From contig NZ_PYYB01000001.1 in assembly GCF_003044185.1 (NCBI RefSeq), positions 620,001 to 684,000 of the forward strand: a stretch of 64,000 nucleotides of DNA. Direction: 5' to 3'. Source of the DNA: Paraconexibacter algicola. GTDB lineage: Bacteria > Actinomycetota > Thermoleophilia > Solirubrobacterales > Solirubrobacteraceae. The translations under genes and the position numbers were made by a program. Of this stretch, positions 9,467 to 16,924 are shown piece by piece; positions within the stretch are counted from its first letter, which is position 1; every line of letters begins with the position of its first letter. The notes below the pieces were generated by a model. That model made no database searches, had not been told where the DNA came from, and worked only from the letters and a program-made list of their open reading frames with translations.

Positions 9467-9937
9467 TCAGGCGCCAGCGATCGCGCGTAGCTCGCGCGGG
9501 CGCAGCAGGACCGCGAGCTCGCCGCGGGAGCCGTCCATCCGGACGACCGCGATGCCGCCCTTCTTCATGTCGATCCGGGCGCCGGTGAGGTCGTGCACGA
9601 CCTGGCTGAAGTCGGGCTCGTGGCCGACGAGGAGGATCCGCTCGCCGTCGGAGGCGGCCTCCAGCAGGGCGAGCGCCTCGCCGGCGTCGAGGCCGACGAG
9701 GGCGTGGTGCACGACGGGGTCGCCGGGCAGCGCCGCGCAGGCCAGGGCGGCCGTGTCGTGCGCACGGACCTTCGGGCTCGTGAAGACGATGACGGGCGCG
9801 GCGTCCAGGGCGGCGATCGCCTGACCGGCGGCGCGCGCCTGGTCCTCGCCGCGGGCCGTCAGGCGCCGCTCGGCGTCGGCGCGTGTGCCGTGCGGCTCGG
9901 CCTCGCCGTGCCGCAGGAACCAGAGCTGTCGGGACAT
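9467..9937 (-). CDS. sixA: SixA-type phosphohistidine phosphatase
   Basis: A 156-residue histidine phosphatase. The RHG motif (Arg9-His10-Gly11) and the second catalytic histidine in LLVGHEPDF (His106) are present, and the short length lacking an extra helical domain is typical of SixA. Family members remove phosphate from phosphohistidine on signalling or PTS proteins; the in vivo target here is unknown. The ATG at 9937 is supported by TACCGT ending 9 bases upstream. Confidence 0.88.
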   Translation of the reverse strand: MSRQLWFLRHGEAEPHGTRADAERRLTARGEDQARAAGQAIAALDAAPVIVFTSPKVRAHDTAALACAALPGDPVVHHALVGLDAGEALALLEAASDGERILLVGHEPDFSQVVHDLTGARIDMKKGGIAVVRMDGSRGELAVLLRPRELRAIAGA

Positions 9938-9946
9938 ACGCCGCGA

Positions 9947-9952
9947 ACGGTA
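9947..9952 (-). promoter_or_regulatory. Leaderless-type -10 box for sixA, TACCGT
   Basis: On the minus strand TACCGT ends 9 bases before the sixA ATG, and no Shine-Dalgarno sequence is seen between them. Confidence 0.45.
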
Positions 9953-10000
9953 GCCCGTCGGCGTCCCCGCGCGTGAAGGATCTGCGTCAGGGGCCGACGC

Positions 10001-11350
10001 TCACAGGTCGAGCTCGATCCGGTAGACGCCGGGCGCGTCGGGATCGGGCGCGGGCGGCGTGCGCGCGATCCGGGCGTCGACCGCGACCTCGAGGCGCCGG
10101 CGGGCGGCGTGCGCGGCGAGCGCCCCGGTCCGCGGCACGTCGACCCGGACGCGCTCGTATCCGTCGACGTCGGGGACCGGCACGTCGGCGAGGACGCCGC
10201 CGTCGACCCCGAGCAGCCGCAGGCGCCGCCCCTCGCAGCGGCCGACCTCGGTGCAGAGCAGCTCGAAGCGCAGCGCCTCCGCGGTCACGACCGGGAAGGC
10301 CGGGACGCTGGCGCCGTCGCCGACGTCGCTGACGAGCAGGCGCTCGCAGCCGCGCGGGATCCGGGCGACCCGGTCGTCGGGGTCGACCACGTCGACGCCG
10401 GTCCCGCAGGTGGAGTCCGGATCGCGGAAGCTGACGCGGTCGTCGCCCGGCCCACCACTGACGCGGTCGCCCAGTACGACGTCGCCGCCGCCCCGGCCGC
10501 TGACGACGTCGTCGCCGTCGAAGCCGCGCAGGTCGTTGGGCCCGTCGTCGCCGAGCAGGACGTCGTCGCCGTCGCCGCCGAGCGCGTCCTCGATCCGGTG
10601 CAGGCGGTCCTCGGTCCCGCGGCGGCCGCCGCGTCCACGGGCGAGGTCGACGCGCACCGCGGTCGGGCGCCCCTCGTAGGTGATCGTGTCGCGGCCCCGG
10701 CCCCCGTCGAGGAGGTCGCGGTCGATGCGTCCGTCACCGCCGTCGCCGTCGAGCGTGTCGTCGCCGGTGTCGCCGCGCACGCGGTCGGCCCCGGCGTCGC
10801 CGGCGAGCGTGTCGTCCCCACCGCCACCGGCGAGGCGGTCGTCACCGGGACCGCCGCGCAGGGTGTCGGCCGCGCGGCCGCCGAGCAGCGTGTCGCGCCC
10901 CTCGTCGCCCTGGGCGACGAGCGGGGTCCGCGTGGCGGTGATCCGGTCCTCGCCCGTGCCGCCGCGGACCTCGATCGCCAGGCCGAAGCGACCGGGCGCG
11001 TCCAGCCGGTCGTCGCGGTCGCCGAGCCGCACGGCGATCCCGTCCAGCGGCAGCCCGGCCGTGCAGCGCACACGGGAGCGCGCGGTCCGCGCGCAGTCGC
11101 GACCGGCGGCGACGGGACGGCGAGAGCCGCGGTCCTCGACCGTCACGCTGCCGTCGGCGGCCTCGCGGACGACGACGCGGTTGGCCTCGCCGGGCGCCGC
11201 GGTCACCCGCAGGGTCGCGACGACCTCGTCCTCGCGGTCGCCTTCGACGGTGCGGACGTCGACGCGGACGGTCGTGGCCTGGGCCGCGGCGGGCGCGAGG
11301 AGGGCGAGCAGCACGGGCAGCAGCCAGCAGCGGGCACGGAGCGTGGTCAT
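10001..11350 (-). CDS. Exported RTX-like calcium-binding repeat protein
   Basis: A 449-residue secreted protein. The ATG at 11350 gives a clear signal peptide (hydrophobic core LLPVLLALLAPAA, likely cut after AQA). Residues about 110-290 hold a run of glycine/aspartate nonapeptides of the RTX type (GGPGDDRLAGG, GDTGDDTLDGDGGDG, GDGDDVLLGDDG), which form calcium-filled parallel beta rolls. The C-terminal 130 residues are beta-rich and contain cysteines. The family is often secreted by type I systems in Gram-negatives; here a Sec signal is used instead and no type I exporter is nearby. The role is unknown; surface structure or calcium binding is plausible. It is divergent from the TetR gene. 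Confidence 0.8.
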   Translation of the reverse strand: MTTLRARCWLLPVLLALLAPAAAQATTVRVDVRTVEGDREDEVVATLRVTAAPGEANRVVVREAADGSVTVEDRGSRRPVAAGRDCARTARSRVRCTAGLPLDGIAVRLGDRDDRLDAPGRFGLAIEVRGGTGEDRITATRTPLVAQGDEGRDTLLGGRAADTLRGGPGDDRLAGGGGDDTLAGDAGADRVRGDTGDDTLDGDGGDGRIDRDLLDGGRGRDTITYEGRPTAVRVDLARGRGGRRGTEDRLHRIEDALGGDGDDVLLGDDGPNDLRGFDGDDVVSGRGGGDVVLGDRVSGGPGDDRVSFRDPDSTCGTGVDVVDPDDRVARIPRGCERLLVSDVGDGASVPAFPVVTAEALRFELLCTEVGRCEGRRLRLLGVDGGVLADVPVPDVDGYERVRVDVPRTGALAAHAARRRLEVAVDARIARTPPAPDPDAPGVYRIELDL

Positions 11351-11403
11351 GGTGGGACAACCGCGGTGGCCGTCGCGAGTTACGGCCCCCCTCCGCGGTG
11401 CGC

Positions 11404-11433
11404 TTGACGGGCACCGCGCACTTCGCATACTGT
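11404..11433 (+). promoter_or_regulatory. Promoter of the TetR-ACAD operon
   Basis: TTGACG (11404-11409) and TACTGT (11428-11433) are 18 bases apart, and the -10 ends 7 bases before the GTG at 11441. This is the only promoter in the window where I see a good -35 as well as the leaderless-type -10. Confidence 0.6.
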
Positions 11434-11441
11434 CGGGTATG
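11426..11441. promoter_or_regulatory. Candidate TetR operator, CATAC-N6-GTATG
   Basis: Perfect 5-base inverted arms CATAC (11426-11430) and GTATG (11437-11441) flank 6 bases and straddle the -10 box and the first base of the start codon. The position is ideal for autorepression by the TetR protein encoded immediately downstream. Confidence 0.45.
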
Positions 11442-12043
11442 TGAGCGCCCCGCCCGCCCCGAGCTCCCGCGCCGCGACGGCCGCCGCCACGCGCACGAAG
11501 CTCATCGACGCCGCGATCGAGCGGTTCGCCACCGACGGGCCCGACGCGAGCTTCGACCAGGTCGCCGCCGACGCCGGCGTCACCAAGGGCGCGCTCTACC
11601 ACCACTTCGCCTCCAAGGACGGGCTGATCGAGGCCGTCTACCGCGAAACAATCCGGCGCCACAGCGAGCAGGTCATCGCGCGCTCCAGCGACGGCGACGG
11701 CCGCACCCGCCTGCTCGGCCTCGTCGACGAGAGCGCCCGGCTCTACGGCTCCCGGACCCCGTTCTACTCGCTGCTGACGCGCCTGCACCTCGAGGCCGGC
11801 ACGTCGCGTCCCAACCTCGCCGCGATCGCGCGCCGCGTCCAGCAGCGCCAGCGCGAGTACATGATCGACTGCGTCCGCTCCGGCCAGGAGGACGGGTCGA
11901 TCGACCCGTCGCTGGACGCGGTCGCGGTCGGCCTCACCGTCAACGCCGCGCTGCAGGGCTTCCTCGTGCAGCAACTCGAGGACCAGGCCACCCAGCTCGA
12001 CTGGGTCACGCGGTTCCGCTCCCTCATGGAAGGCATGCTGTGA
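11441..12043 (+). CDS. TetR-family regulator of the acyl-CoA dehydrogenase operon
   Basis: A 200-residue repressor-type protein. The N-terminal helix-turn-helix (about 20-65) contains SFDQVAADAGVTKGALYHHF, a textbook TetR recognition helix; the rest is a variable helical ligand-binding domain. The GTG start lies directly behind a promoter with a palindrome over its -10. The stop overlaps the next start by 4 bases (GTGA), so it is the first gene of a coupled operon. Regulators in this position usually sense the acyl-CoA handled by the downstream enzymes; here that would be an inferred hydroxy- or branched acyl-CoA. Confidence 0.88.
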   Translation: MSAPPAPSSRAATAAATRTKLIDAAIERFATDGPDASFDQVAADAGVTKGALYHHFASKDGLIEAVYRETIRRHSEQVIARSSDGDGRTRLLGLVDESARLYGSRTPFYSLLTRLHLEAGTSRPNLAAIARRVQQRQREYMIDCVRSGQEDGSIDPSLDAVAVGLTVNAALQGFLVQQLEDQATQLDWVTRFRSLMEGML

Positions 12044-13263
12044 TCGACTTCACGATCCCCGACGACGTCCAGGAGATCCTCGCGCGCATCGAGCGCTACA
12101 TCGAGGAGGACGTGCTCCCCGCCGAGGCGGAGATCGCCGACCCCGACGACGTCCTCACGAGCTGGCACGTCGTCGAGCGCCTGCGCGACCGCGCACGCGA
12201 GCTCGGCATCTACACCCCGCACCTGCCCGTCGAGTGGGGCGGCCTCGGGCTCGGCGTCCTCGCGATGTCGCTCGTCTCGCAGGCCTGCGGCGTCTCCGGC
12301 CTCGCCTCGCTCGGCCTCAACGCCATGGCCCCCGACGAGGGCAACATGCACACGCTGCTGATCGCCGGCACCGACGAGCAGCTGGAGGAGTACCTGCGCC
12401 CGCTCGCCGAGGGCCGCACGCGCTCGTGCTTCGCGATGACCGAGCCCGACGTCGCCTCCTCCGACCCGACGAACCTCGAGACCACCGCCGTCCGCGACGG
12501 CGACGAGTGGGTCATCAACGGCCGCAAGTGGTGCATCACCGGCGCCGAGGGCGCCGCGTTCGCGATCGTCGTCGCGAAGACCGGCAGCTCCGAGCCCGCC
12601 ACGCACCGCGACTACTCGCTGATCCTCGTGCCGTGCGACACGCCCGGCTGGGCGATCGAGCGCCACCCCGAGTGGATGGGCTCCCACTCCCCCGGCGGCC
12701 ATCCGATCGTGACGCTCACCGACGTGCGCGTCCCCGCCGGCAACCTCCTCGGCGGCGAGGGCGAGGGCTTCGTCATCGCGCAGAAGCGCCTCGCCGGCGG
12801 CCGCCTCGCGCACGCGATGCGCTGGATCGGCGTCTCGCAGCGCGCGCTGGACATGACGAGCGAGCGGCTGCTGCAGCGCCGCTCCTTCGGCAAGGAGCTC
12901 GCGCGCCACCAGGGCCTGCAGTTCATGATCGCCGACTCCGCGATGGACCTCTACGCCTCCAAGCTCATGGTCCTGCACGCCGCCTGGAAGGTCGAGAACG
13001 GCCTCCCCTACCGGCAGGAGATCGCGATGACCAAGACGTTCGTCAGCGAGGCCTTCGGGCGGATCGTCGACCGCGCCGTGCAGATCCACGGGGCGGCGGG
13101 GATCGCGATGGACCTGCCCATCGCCCGCTGGTACCAGGACGCGCGCGCCGCGCGGATCTACGACGGCGCCAGCGAGGTCCACCGCATGACGATCGCCCGG
13201 GAGCTGCTGAAGCTCTCGATGCAGGGACAGTCCACCCGCCAGGCCACCGGAGACATCTTCTAA
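12040..13263 (+). CDS. Acyl-CoA dehydrogenase, ACAD10/11-like
   Basis: A 407-residue flavoenzyme with all three acyl-CoA dehydrogenase domains. Visible motifs are CFAMTEPDVASSDPTN (FAD/substrate loop), VINGRKWCITGA, the RRSFGKELARHQ helix and the C-terminal QIHGAAGIAMDLPIARWYQDARA / IYDGASEVHR segments. The sequence GSHSPGGHP and lack of an obvious canonical catalytic Glu in the usual place resemble ACAD10/ACAD11 relatives, but this is a by-eye judgement. It starts at GTG 12040, overlapping the TetR stop. The next gene, 3 bases downstream, is an APH-like kinase, the same partner fused to ACAD10/11 in animals. Confidence 0.88.
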   Translation: MIDFTIPDDVQEILARIERYIEEDVLPAEAEIADPDDVLTSWHVVERLRDRARELGIYTPHLPVEWGGLGLGVLAMSLVSQACGVSGLASLGLNAMAPDEGNMHTLLIAGTDEQLEEYLRPLAEGRTRSCFAMTEPDVASSDPTNLETTAVRDGDEWVINGRKWCITGAEGAAFAIVVAKTGSSEPATHRDYSLILVPCDTPGWAIERHPEWMGSHSPGGHPIVTLTDVRVPAGNLLGGEGEGFVIAQKRLAGGRLAHAMRWIGVSQRALDMTSERLLQRRSFGKELARHQGLQFMIADSAMDLYASKLMVLHAAWKVENGLPYRQEIAMTKTFVSEAFGRIVDRAVQIHGAAGIAMDLPIARWYQDARAARIYDGASEVHRMTIARELLKLSMQGQSTRQATGDIF

Positions 13264-13266
13264 GCC

Positions 13267-14364
13267 ATGCCGTCCATGGAACTCGCCCACGACGACGTCG
13301 TCGAGACACACGAGGAGGGCGCGGCGAACGACCGCGTGCCGCTGCTGGTGCTCTCGTCGCTGCGGACCTTCTTCGACGGCGCCGGCATCGGCACCGGTGA
13401 GCAGGAGATCGGGGTCACCCCCGTCGGCGACGGGCACTCCAACCACACGTTCATCCTCGACCGCGGCGCCGACTCCGTGATCCTGCGGCGCCCGCCGCGC
13501 GGCCCGCTGCCGCCGTCCGCGCACGACATGCTGCGCGAGGCGCGCGTCCTGCGCGCCGTCCAGACGACCCCGGTGAAGGCGCCCGCGGTGCTCGCCACGT
13601 GCGCCGACGAGGCGGTGATCGGCGCGCCGTTCTACGTCATGGAGAAGATGGACGGGCACGTCATCACCGACACGGTGCCCGACGTCCTCGACACGCCCGA
13701 GCAGCGGCGCGCCCTGTCCTTCGAGCTCGTCGACGCGCTCGTCGAGCTGCACGCCGTGGACTGGCGGGCCGCCGGTCTGGGCGAGGGGTTCGGCAAGCCC
13801 GCCGGCTACCTGGAGCGCCAGGTCAAGCGGTTCCTCGGTCTCTGGGAGCACAACCGGACCCGCGAGATCCCCGAGGTCGAGCGCGTCGGCGCCTGGCTGC
13901 GCGAGCACATGCCCGCCCAGACCGACTCGACGATCGTGCACGGCGACTTCCGCCTGGGCAACGTCATGTACGCGCCCGAGGCGCCCGCCCGGCTGGTCGC
14001 GATCTTCGACTGGGAGATGTCGACGATCGGCGACCCCCTCGCCGACCTCGGCTACCTGCAGATGATGTGGAGCGAGGCGACCGACCCCGACGGCGGGATG
14101 TTCGAGCTCAACCGCGTCACGCGCGCCGAGGGCTTCCCGACCCGCGCCGAGATGGTCGCCCGCTACGAGGAGCGCTCGGGCCGCTCGATGACCGACATCA
14201 CCTGGTACACGACGCTCGCCCTCTGGAAGGCGATCGTGTTCATGGAGGGCAACTACAAGCGCGCCACCAGCGGCGCGTCCGACGACCCGTTCCTCAAGAC
14301 GTTCGGCGACGGCGTGATCGAGCTCGCCCGCCGCGCCGAGGAGGTGTCCCGGGGTGGCGCGTAA
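13267..14364 (+). CDS. APH-family kinase, ACAD10/11 N-terminal type
   Basis: A 365-residue phosphotransferase of the aminoglycoside/choline kinase fold. The nucleotide lobe contains VTPVGDGHSNHTFIL and VILRRPP; the catalytic loop reads IVHGDFRLGNVMY and the metal-binding segment IFDWEMSTIGDPLADLGY. All residues expected for phosphoryl transfer are present. Proteins of this branch are annotated as aminoglycoside kinases by default, but in LvaA and ACAD10/11 systems they phosphorylate the 4-hydroxy group of acyl-CoAs. The operon with an acyl-CoA dehydrogenase and an HAD protein makes that the better reading; antibiotic resistance is unlikely. Confidence 0.85.
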   Translation: MPSMELAHDDVVETHEEGAANDRVPLLVLSSLRTFFDGAGIGTGEQEIGVTPVGDGHSNHTFILDRGADSVILRRPPRGPLPPSAHDMLREARVLRAVQTTPVKAPAVLATCADEAVIGAPFYVMEKMDGHVITDTVPDVLDTPEQRRALSFELVDALVELHAVDWRAAGLGEGFGKPAGYLERQVKRFLGLWEHNRTREIPEVERVGAWLREHMPAQTDSTIVHGDFRLGNVMYAPEAPARLVAIFDWEMSTIGDPLADLGYLQMMWSEATDPDGGMFELNRVTRAEGFPTRAEMVARYEERSGRSMTDITWYTTLALWKAIVFMEGNYKRATSGASDDPFLKTFGDGVIELARRAEEVSRGGA

Positions 14365-14974
14365 GGGCCTCATCATGGACTGGGGCGGCGTCATGACGAC
14401 GTCGCTGTTCGCCTCCTTCGCCGCGTTCGACCGGGCGAGCGGTCTGGCCGACGGCACGGTCAAGCAGGCGTTCCGCACCGACCCCGAGGCCCGCGCGGCG
14501 CTCGACGACCTGGAGTGCGGCCGGGCGACCGTCGCGCAGTTCGAGGAGCGCTTCGCGGCCGTCCTGGGCCTGGACTCCGGGGACGGCCTGGCGCTGCGGC
14601 TGTTCTCCGGCGTCGGCCCGGACGACGCGATGCTCGACGCGGTCGAGGCGTTCCGCGCCGCCGGCGTGCGGACGGGCCTGCTGTCGAACTCGTGGGCCGA
14701 CGAGTCCTACGACCGTGGGCGCTTCGCCACGCTGTTCGACGTGCTCGTCATCAGCGGCGAGGAAGGCATGCGCAAGCCCGACCCGCGGATCTACGAGCTG
14801 GCGGTCGAGCGGATGGGACTGGCCGCGCAGGAGCTCGTGTTCGTCGACGACATCGGGGGCAACCTGAAGGTGCCGCGGGCGATGGGCATCCACACGGTCC
14901 TGCACGTCGACGCCGCCACGACGCTCGCCGAGCTGCAGGACGTGCTCGGCGTGCAGCTGCCCGCCGCCGCGTAG
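14354..14974 (+). CDS. HAD-superfamily protein, ACAD10 HAD-like
   Basis: A 206-residue HAD-IA protein. Motif I is MDWGGVM, with the nucleophile Asp but Gly where the general acid/base Asp usually stands; motif II is LLSNSW; Lys in GMRKPDPRIYE is motif III; motif IV is FVDDIGGN. The DxGGV variant is common in YihX/ACAD10-type HADs, so phosphatase activity may be weak or altered. The GTG at 14354 overlaps the kinase gene by 11 bases. Together the three genes reproduce, as separate chains, the HAD-APH-ACAD architecture of mammalian ACAD10. It is the last gene of the operon and converges on the minus-strand cluster 7 bases later. Confidence 0.82.
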   Translation: MARKGLIMDWGGVMTTSLFASFAAFDRASGLADGTVKQAFRTDPEARAALDDLECGRATVAQFEERFAAVLGLDSGDGLALRLFSGVGPDDAMLDAVEAFRAAGVRTGLLSNSWADESYDRGRFATLFDVLVISGEEGMRKPDPRIYELAVERMGLAAQELVFVDDIGGNLKVPRAMGIHTVLHVDAATTLAELQDVLGVQLPAAA

Positions 14975-14981
14975 CGCGCGC

Positions 14982-16217
14982 TCAGCGCCGCGTCGCCCGG
15001 TCGGCGCGCACCGCGCCGACCAGGTCGCCCGGGAGCGTGCCGAACGCGGTGGCCGCCCACGGCGTCTCCTGCTCGAGGTACGCGCGACCGCGGTCCTCGA
15101 GCACGTCCGGGCGACGGCCGGCGGCGACGTCCTTCGCGCACGCGGAGCAGACCGGCATGCGCGGCGCGCCGCCCCAGCGGGCCTGGGTCGTGCTGCGCCC
15201 GTGCGTGGGGTTGAGGCCGCACGGGGCCGGCGCGGGGGTCGGCTCGGCACGCCCGGCGTCCAGCGCGGTCGCGGCGCCGAGCTGCGCCCGGGCGGCGTCC
15301 TCGAGCACCAGGGCGCCGACGAGGTCGACGTCACGGGCGTCCGGATCGCCGGCGATCGCGGCGGCGACGTCGCGGATCTCCAGGGCGCGCTGCCAGTGCT
15401 CGGCGGCCGCCCCGGACTCGGGGGTCGGGGTGCGGTCGAGCAGCCCGGCGAACGCGACGAGCTCGTCGTCGAGCGTGCGGCGCAGCTGCGCGTGCCGGGC
15501 GTTGCGCGCCGCGGCGAACACGTGCGCGGGCAGCACCGGCGCCCCGTCCGGGGCCGGGGTGGCGCGCCGTCGCGCGAGGAGCAGCGCGCCGACCCCACCC
15601 GCGAGCACGACGAGCGCGACGCCCAGCAGCACGAACGGGACGGTCCCGCCGCCGTCCCCGGTCTCGTCGCCCCGGGCCGGCGTCGTGCCGGAGTCCTCGG
15701 CCTCGGAGCTGAGCTTGTCGCGGGCGCGCTGGGCGCGCGCGAGGACGTCGGGGTCGTCGAGCGCGTCGAGGAACCGCTCGATCGTGATGGCGACCGGCTC
15801 GCGGTACTCGCCCTCGAGGCTCGCGACCGTCGAGGCCGCGTAGGTGCGCGCGTCCTCGACGTCGGCGGGCTCGACCGTGAGCGACGAGTTGTCGGCCGCG
15901 ACGAGGGTCGCGTCGGTGTCGAGCCGTCGGCGCAGGACCTCCAGGAGCTTGCGCGGCTCGCCGTCGACCGCGTCCCCGGGCACGAGCGGGATCACGACGA
16001 CGAGCACGGGCGGGCGCCGGCCGCGGAGCTTGCGCAGGATCGTGCGGCGCTCCGTCGCGTCGAGGGACGAGCGGACCGCGTCGTCGACGTACAGCGGCGC
16101 GTCACGCAGGGCGTTCGCGGCGGTGTCGACGTCCTGGGCCTGCGCCGGGGTGGCGGTCCCGAGCGCCGGGAGGACGAGCGCGAGGGCGGCGATCAGCGCG
16201 CCGAGGCGACGGCTCAC
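14982..16217 (-). CDS. Secreted membrane-anchored protein, paralogue A (TPM-like, Cys/His site)
   Basis: A 411-residue protein in four parts: signal peptide (GALIAALALVLPALG, cut near AQA), an extracytoplasmic TPM-like alpha/beta domain starting ALRDAPLYVDD (about 35-190), a transmembrane helix (VPFVLLGVALVVLAGGVGALLLA) and a cytoplasmic C-terminal region. The end carries CGLNPTHGR and VCSACAKD, a Cys-His-Cys-Cys set likely to bind zinc, then WAATAFGTL. The same ending recurs in paralogue C. The GTG start at 16217 overlaps paralogue B by 4 bases. No function is known to me; the family looks lineage-restricted. Confidence 0.65.
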   Translation of the reverse strand: MSRRLGALIAALALVLPALGTATPAQAQDVDTAANALRDAPLYVDDAVRSSLDATERRTILRKLRGRRPPVLVVVIPLVPGDAVDGEPRKLLEVLRRRLDTDATLVAADNSSLTVEPADVEDARTYAASTVASLEGEYREPVAITIERFLDALDDPDVLARAQRARDKLSSEAEDSGTTPARGDETGDGGGTVPFVLLGVALVVLAGGVGALLLARRRATPAPDGAPVLPAHVFAAARNARHAQLRRTLDDELVAFAGLLDRTPTPESGAAAEHWQRALEIRDVAAAIAGDPDARDVDLVGALVLEDAARAQLGAATALDAGRAEPTPAPAPCGLNPTHGRSTTQARWGGAPRMPVCSACAKDVAAGRRPDVLEDRGRAYLEQETPWAATAFGTLPGDLVGAVRADRATRR

Positions 16218-16924
16218 GACCGGCCCTTCCGCCCGCGGCCCGCACCGGCGGCCGGACGCCGCACCGGCCTGGGACGCCGCACCACCCACCAGGCGGCGCC
16301 GAGCAGCGCGCCGCTTCCCCAGAGGATCACCATGACCTCCCATCCTGCCCCATCGCCGTCCTCCTCCTCGTCGTCGGGCAGCAGCGAGAAGACCGGGTCG
16401 ACCGGGCCGTCCGGTCGCGACAGGCCGAACGTCTCCCCGCGCGGCGCGGCCGCGACCTGCTGGATCACCCGGTCCAGCCGGACGCGGAGCTGGTCGAGGC
16501 TCTCGCGCGACGACGGGCCGTAGCGCAGGTCGAAGTCCAGCTCGACGTCGCGGTCGACCCGCGAGGGCAGGACGTCCACGACGCCGCGCTGGCTGACGAG
16601 GACCAGCACGGTCGGCTCCGGCCCCAGCCGGTCGGCGAGCCCGTAGAGGACGCGTTCCGCGTCGCCGCCGGACTCGTCCTCGTTGAGCAGCGGCAGCACC
16701 GCGACGAGCAGCCGGAACGGCGGATCGAGCTGCGCGATCCGCTCCCGGGTGGCGCGGGCGAGCGCGGGCGGGAACGCGTCCTGCATGTCGATCGACACGA
16801 AGACCGGATCGGTGCGCAGCGCCTGCGCGACCGTGTCCAGGCGCCCGGAGGCGCTCGCGGGCGCGGGCCCCGTCCCGAGGAGCACGGTCGCGGCGGCGAG
16901 CAGCAGCAGGACGGCGCGGCGCAT
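16214..16924 (-). CDS. Secreted membrane-anchored protein, paralogue B (short form)
   Basis: A 236-residue relative of its two neighbours. It has a signal peptide (AVLLLLAAATVLLGTG), then ALRTDPVFVS and an extracytoplasmic domain to about residue 190, an acidic stretch DDEEEDGDGAG, one transmembrane helix (VMVILWGSGALLGAAWWVV) and a short basic tail. It lacks the C-terminal Cys/His domain present in paralogues A and C, so it may be a partner subunit. The ATG at 16924 shares one base with the stop of paralogue C (TGATG), and its own stop overlaps paralogue A by 4 bases. Confidence 0.62.
   Translation of the reverse strand: MRRAVLLLLAAATVLLGTGPAPASASGRLDTVAQALRTDPVFVSIDMQDAFPPALARATRERIAQLDPPFRLLVAVLPLLNEDESGGDAERVLYGLADRLGPEPTVLVLVSQRGVVDVLPSRVDRDVELDFDLRYGPSSRESLDQLRVRLDRVIQQVAAAPRGETFGLSRPDGPVDPVFSLLPDDEEEDGDGAGWEVMVILWGSGALLGAAWWVVRRPRPVRRPAAGAGRGRKGRS

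Noticed and set aside
6917-9490. Open frame of 857 codons on the plus strand opposite the LuxR-type regulator
   Set aside because: It is a composition effect of G+C-rich DNA: Arg-, Gly- and Ala-rich, no domain, no ribosome site, and entirely antisense to a gene with clear Walker and HTH motifs.
13267-14364. Aminoglycoside resistance kinase
   Set aside because: The fold matches, but its operon partners (acyl-CoA dehydrogenase, HAD, TetR) and sequence type point to the ACAD10/11-associated branch.
11764-14478. Open frame of 904 codons opposite the ACAD operon
   Set aside because: Its translation is Val/Arg/Leu/Gly-rich noise, and both ACAD and APH genes on the other strand have complete family motifs.
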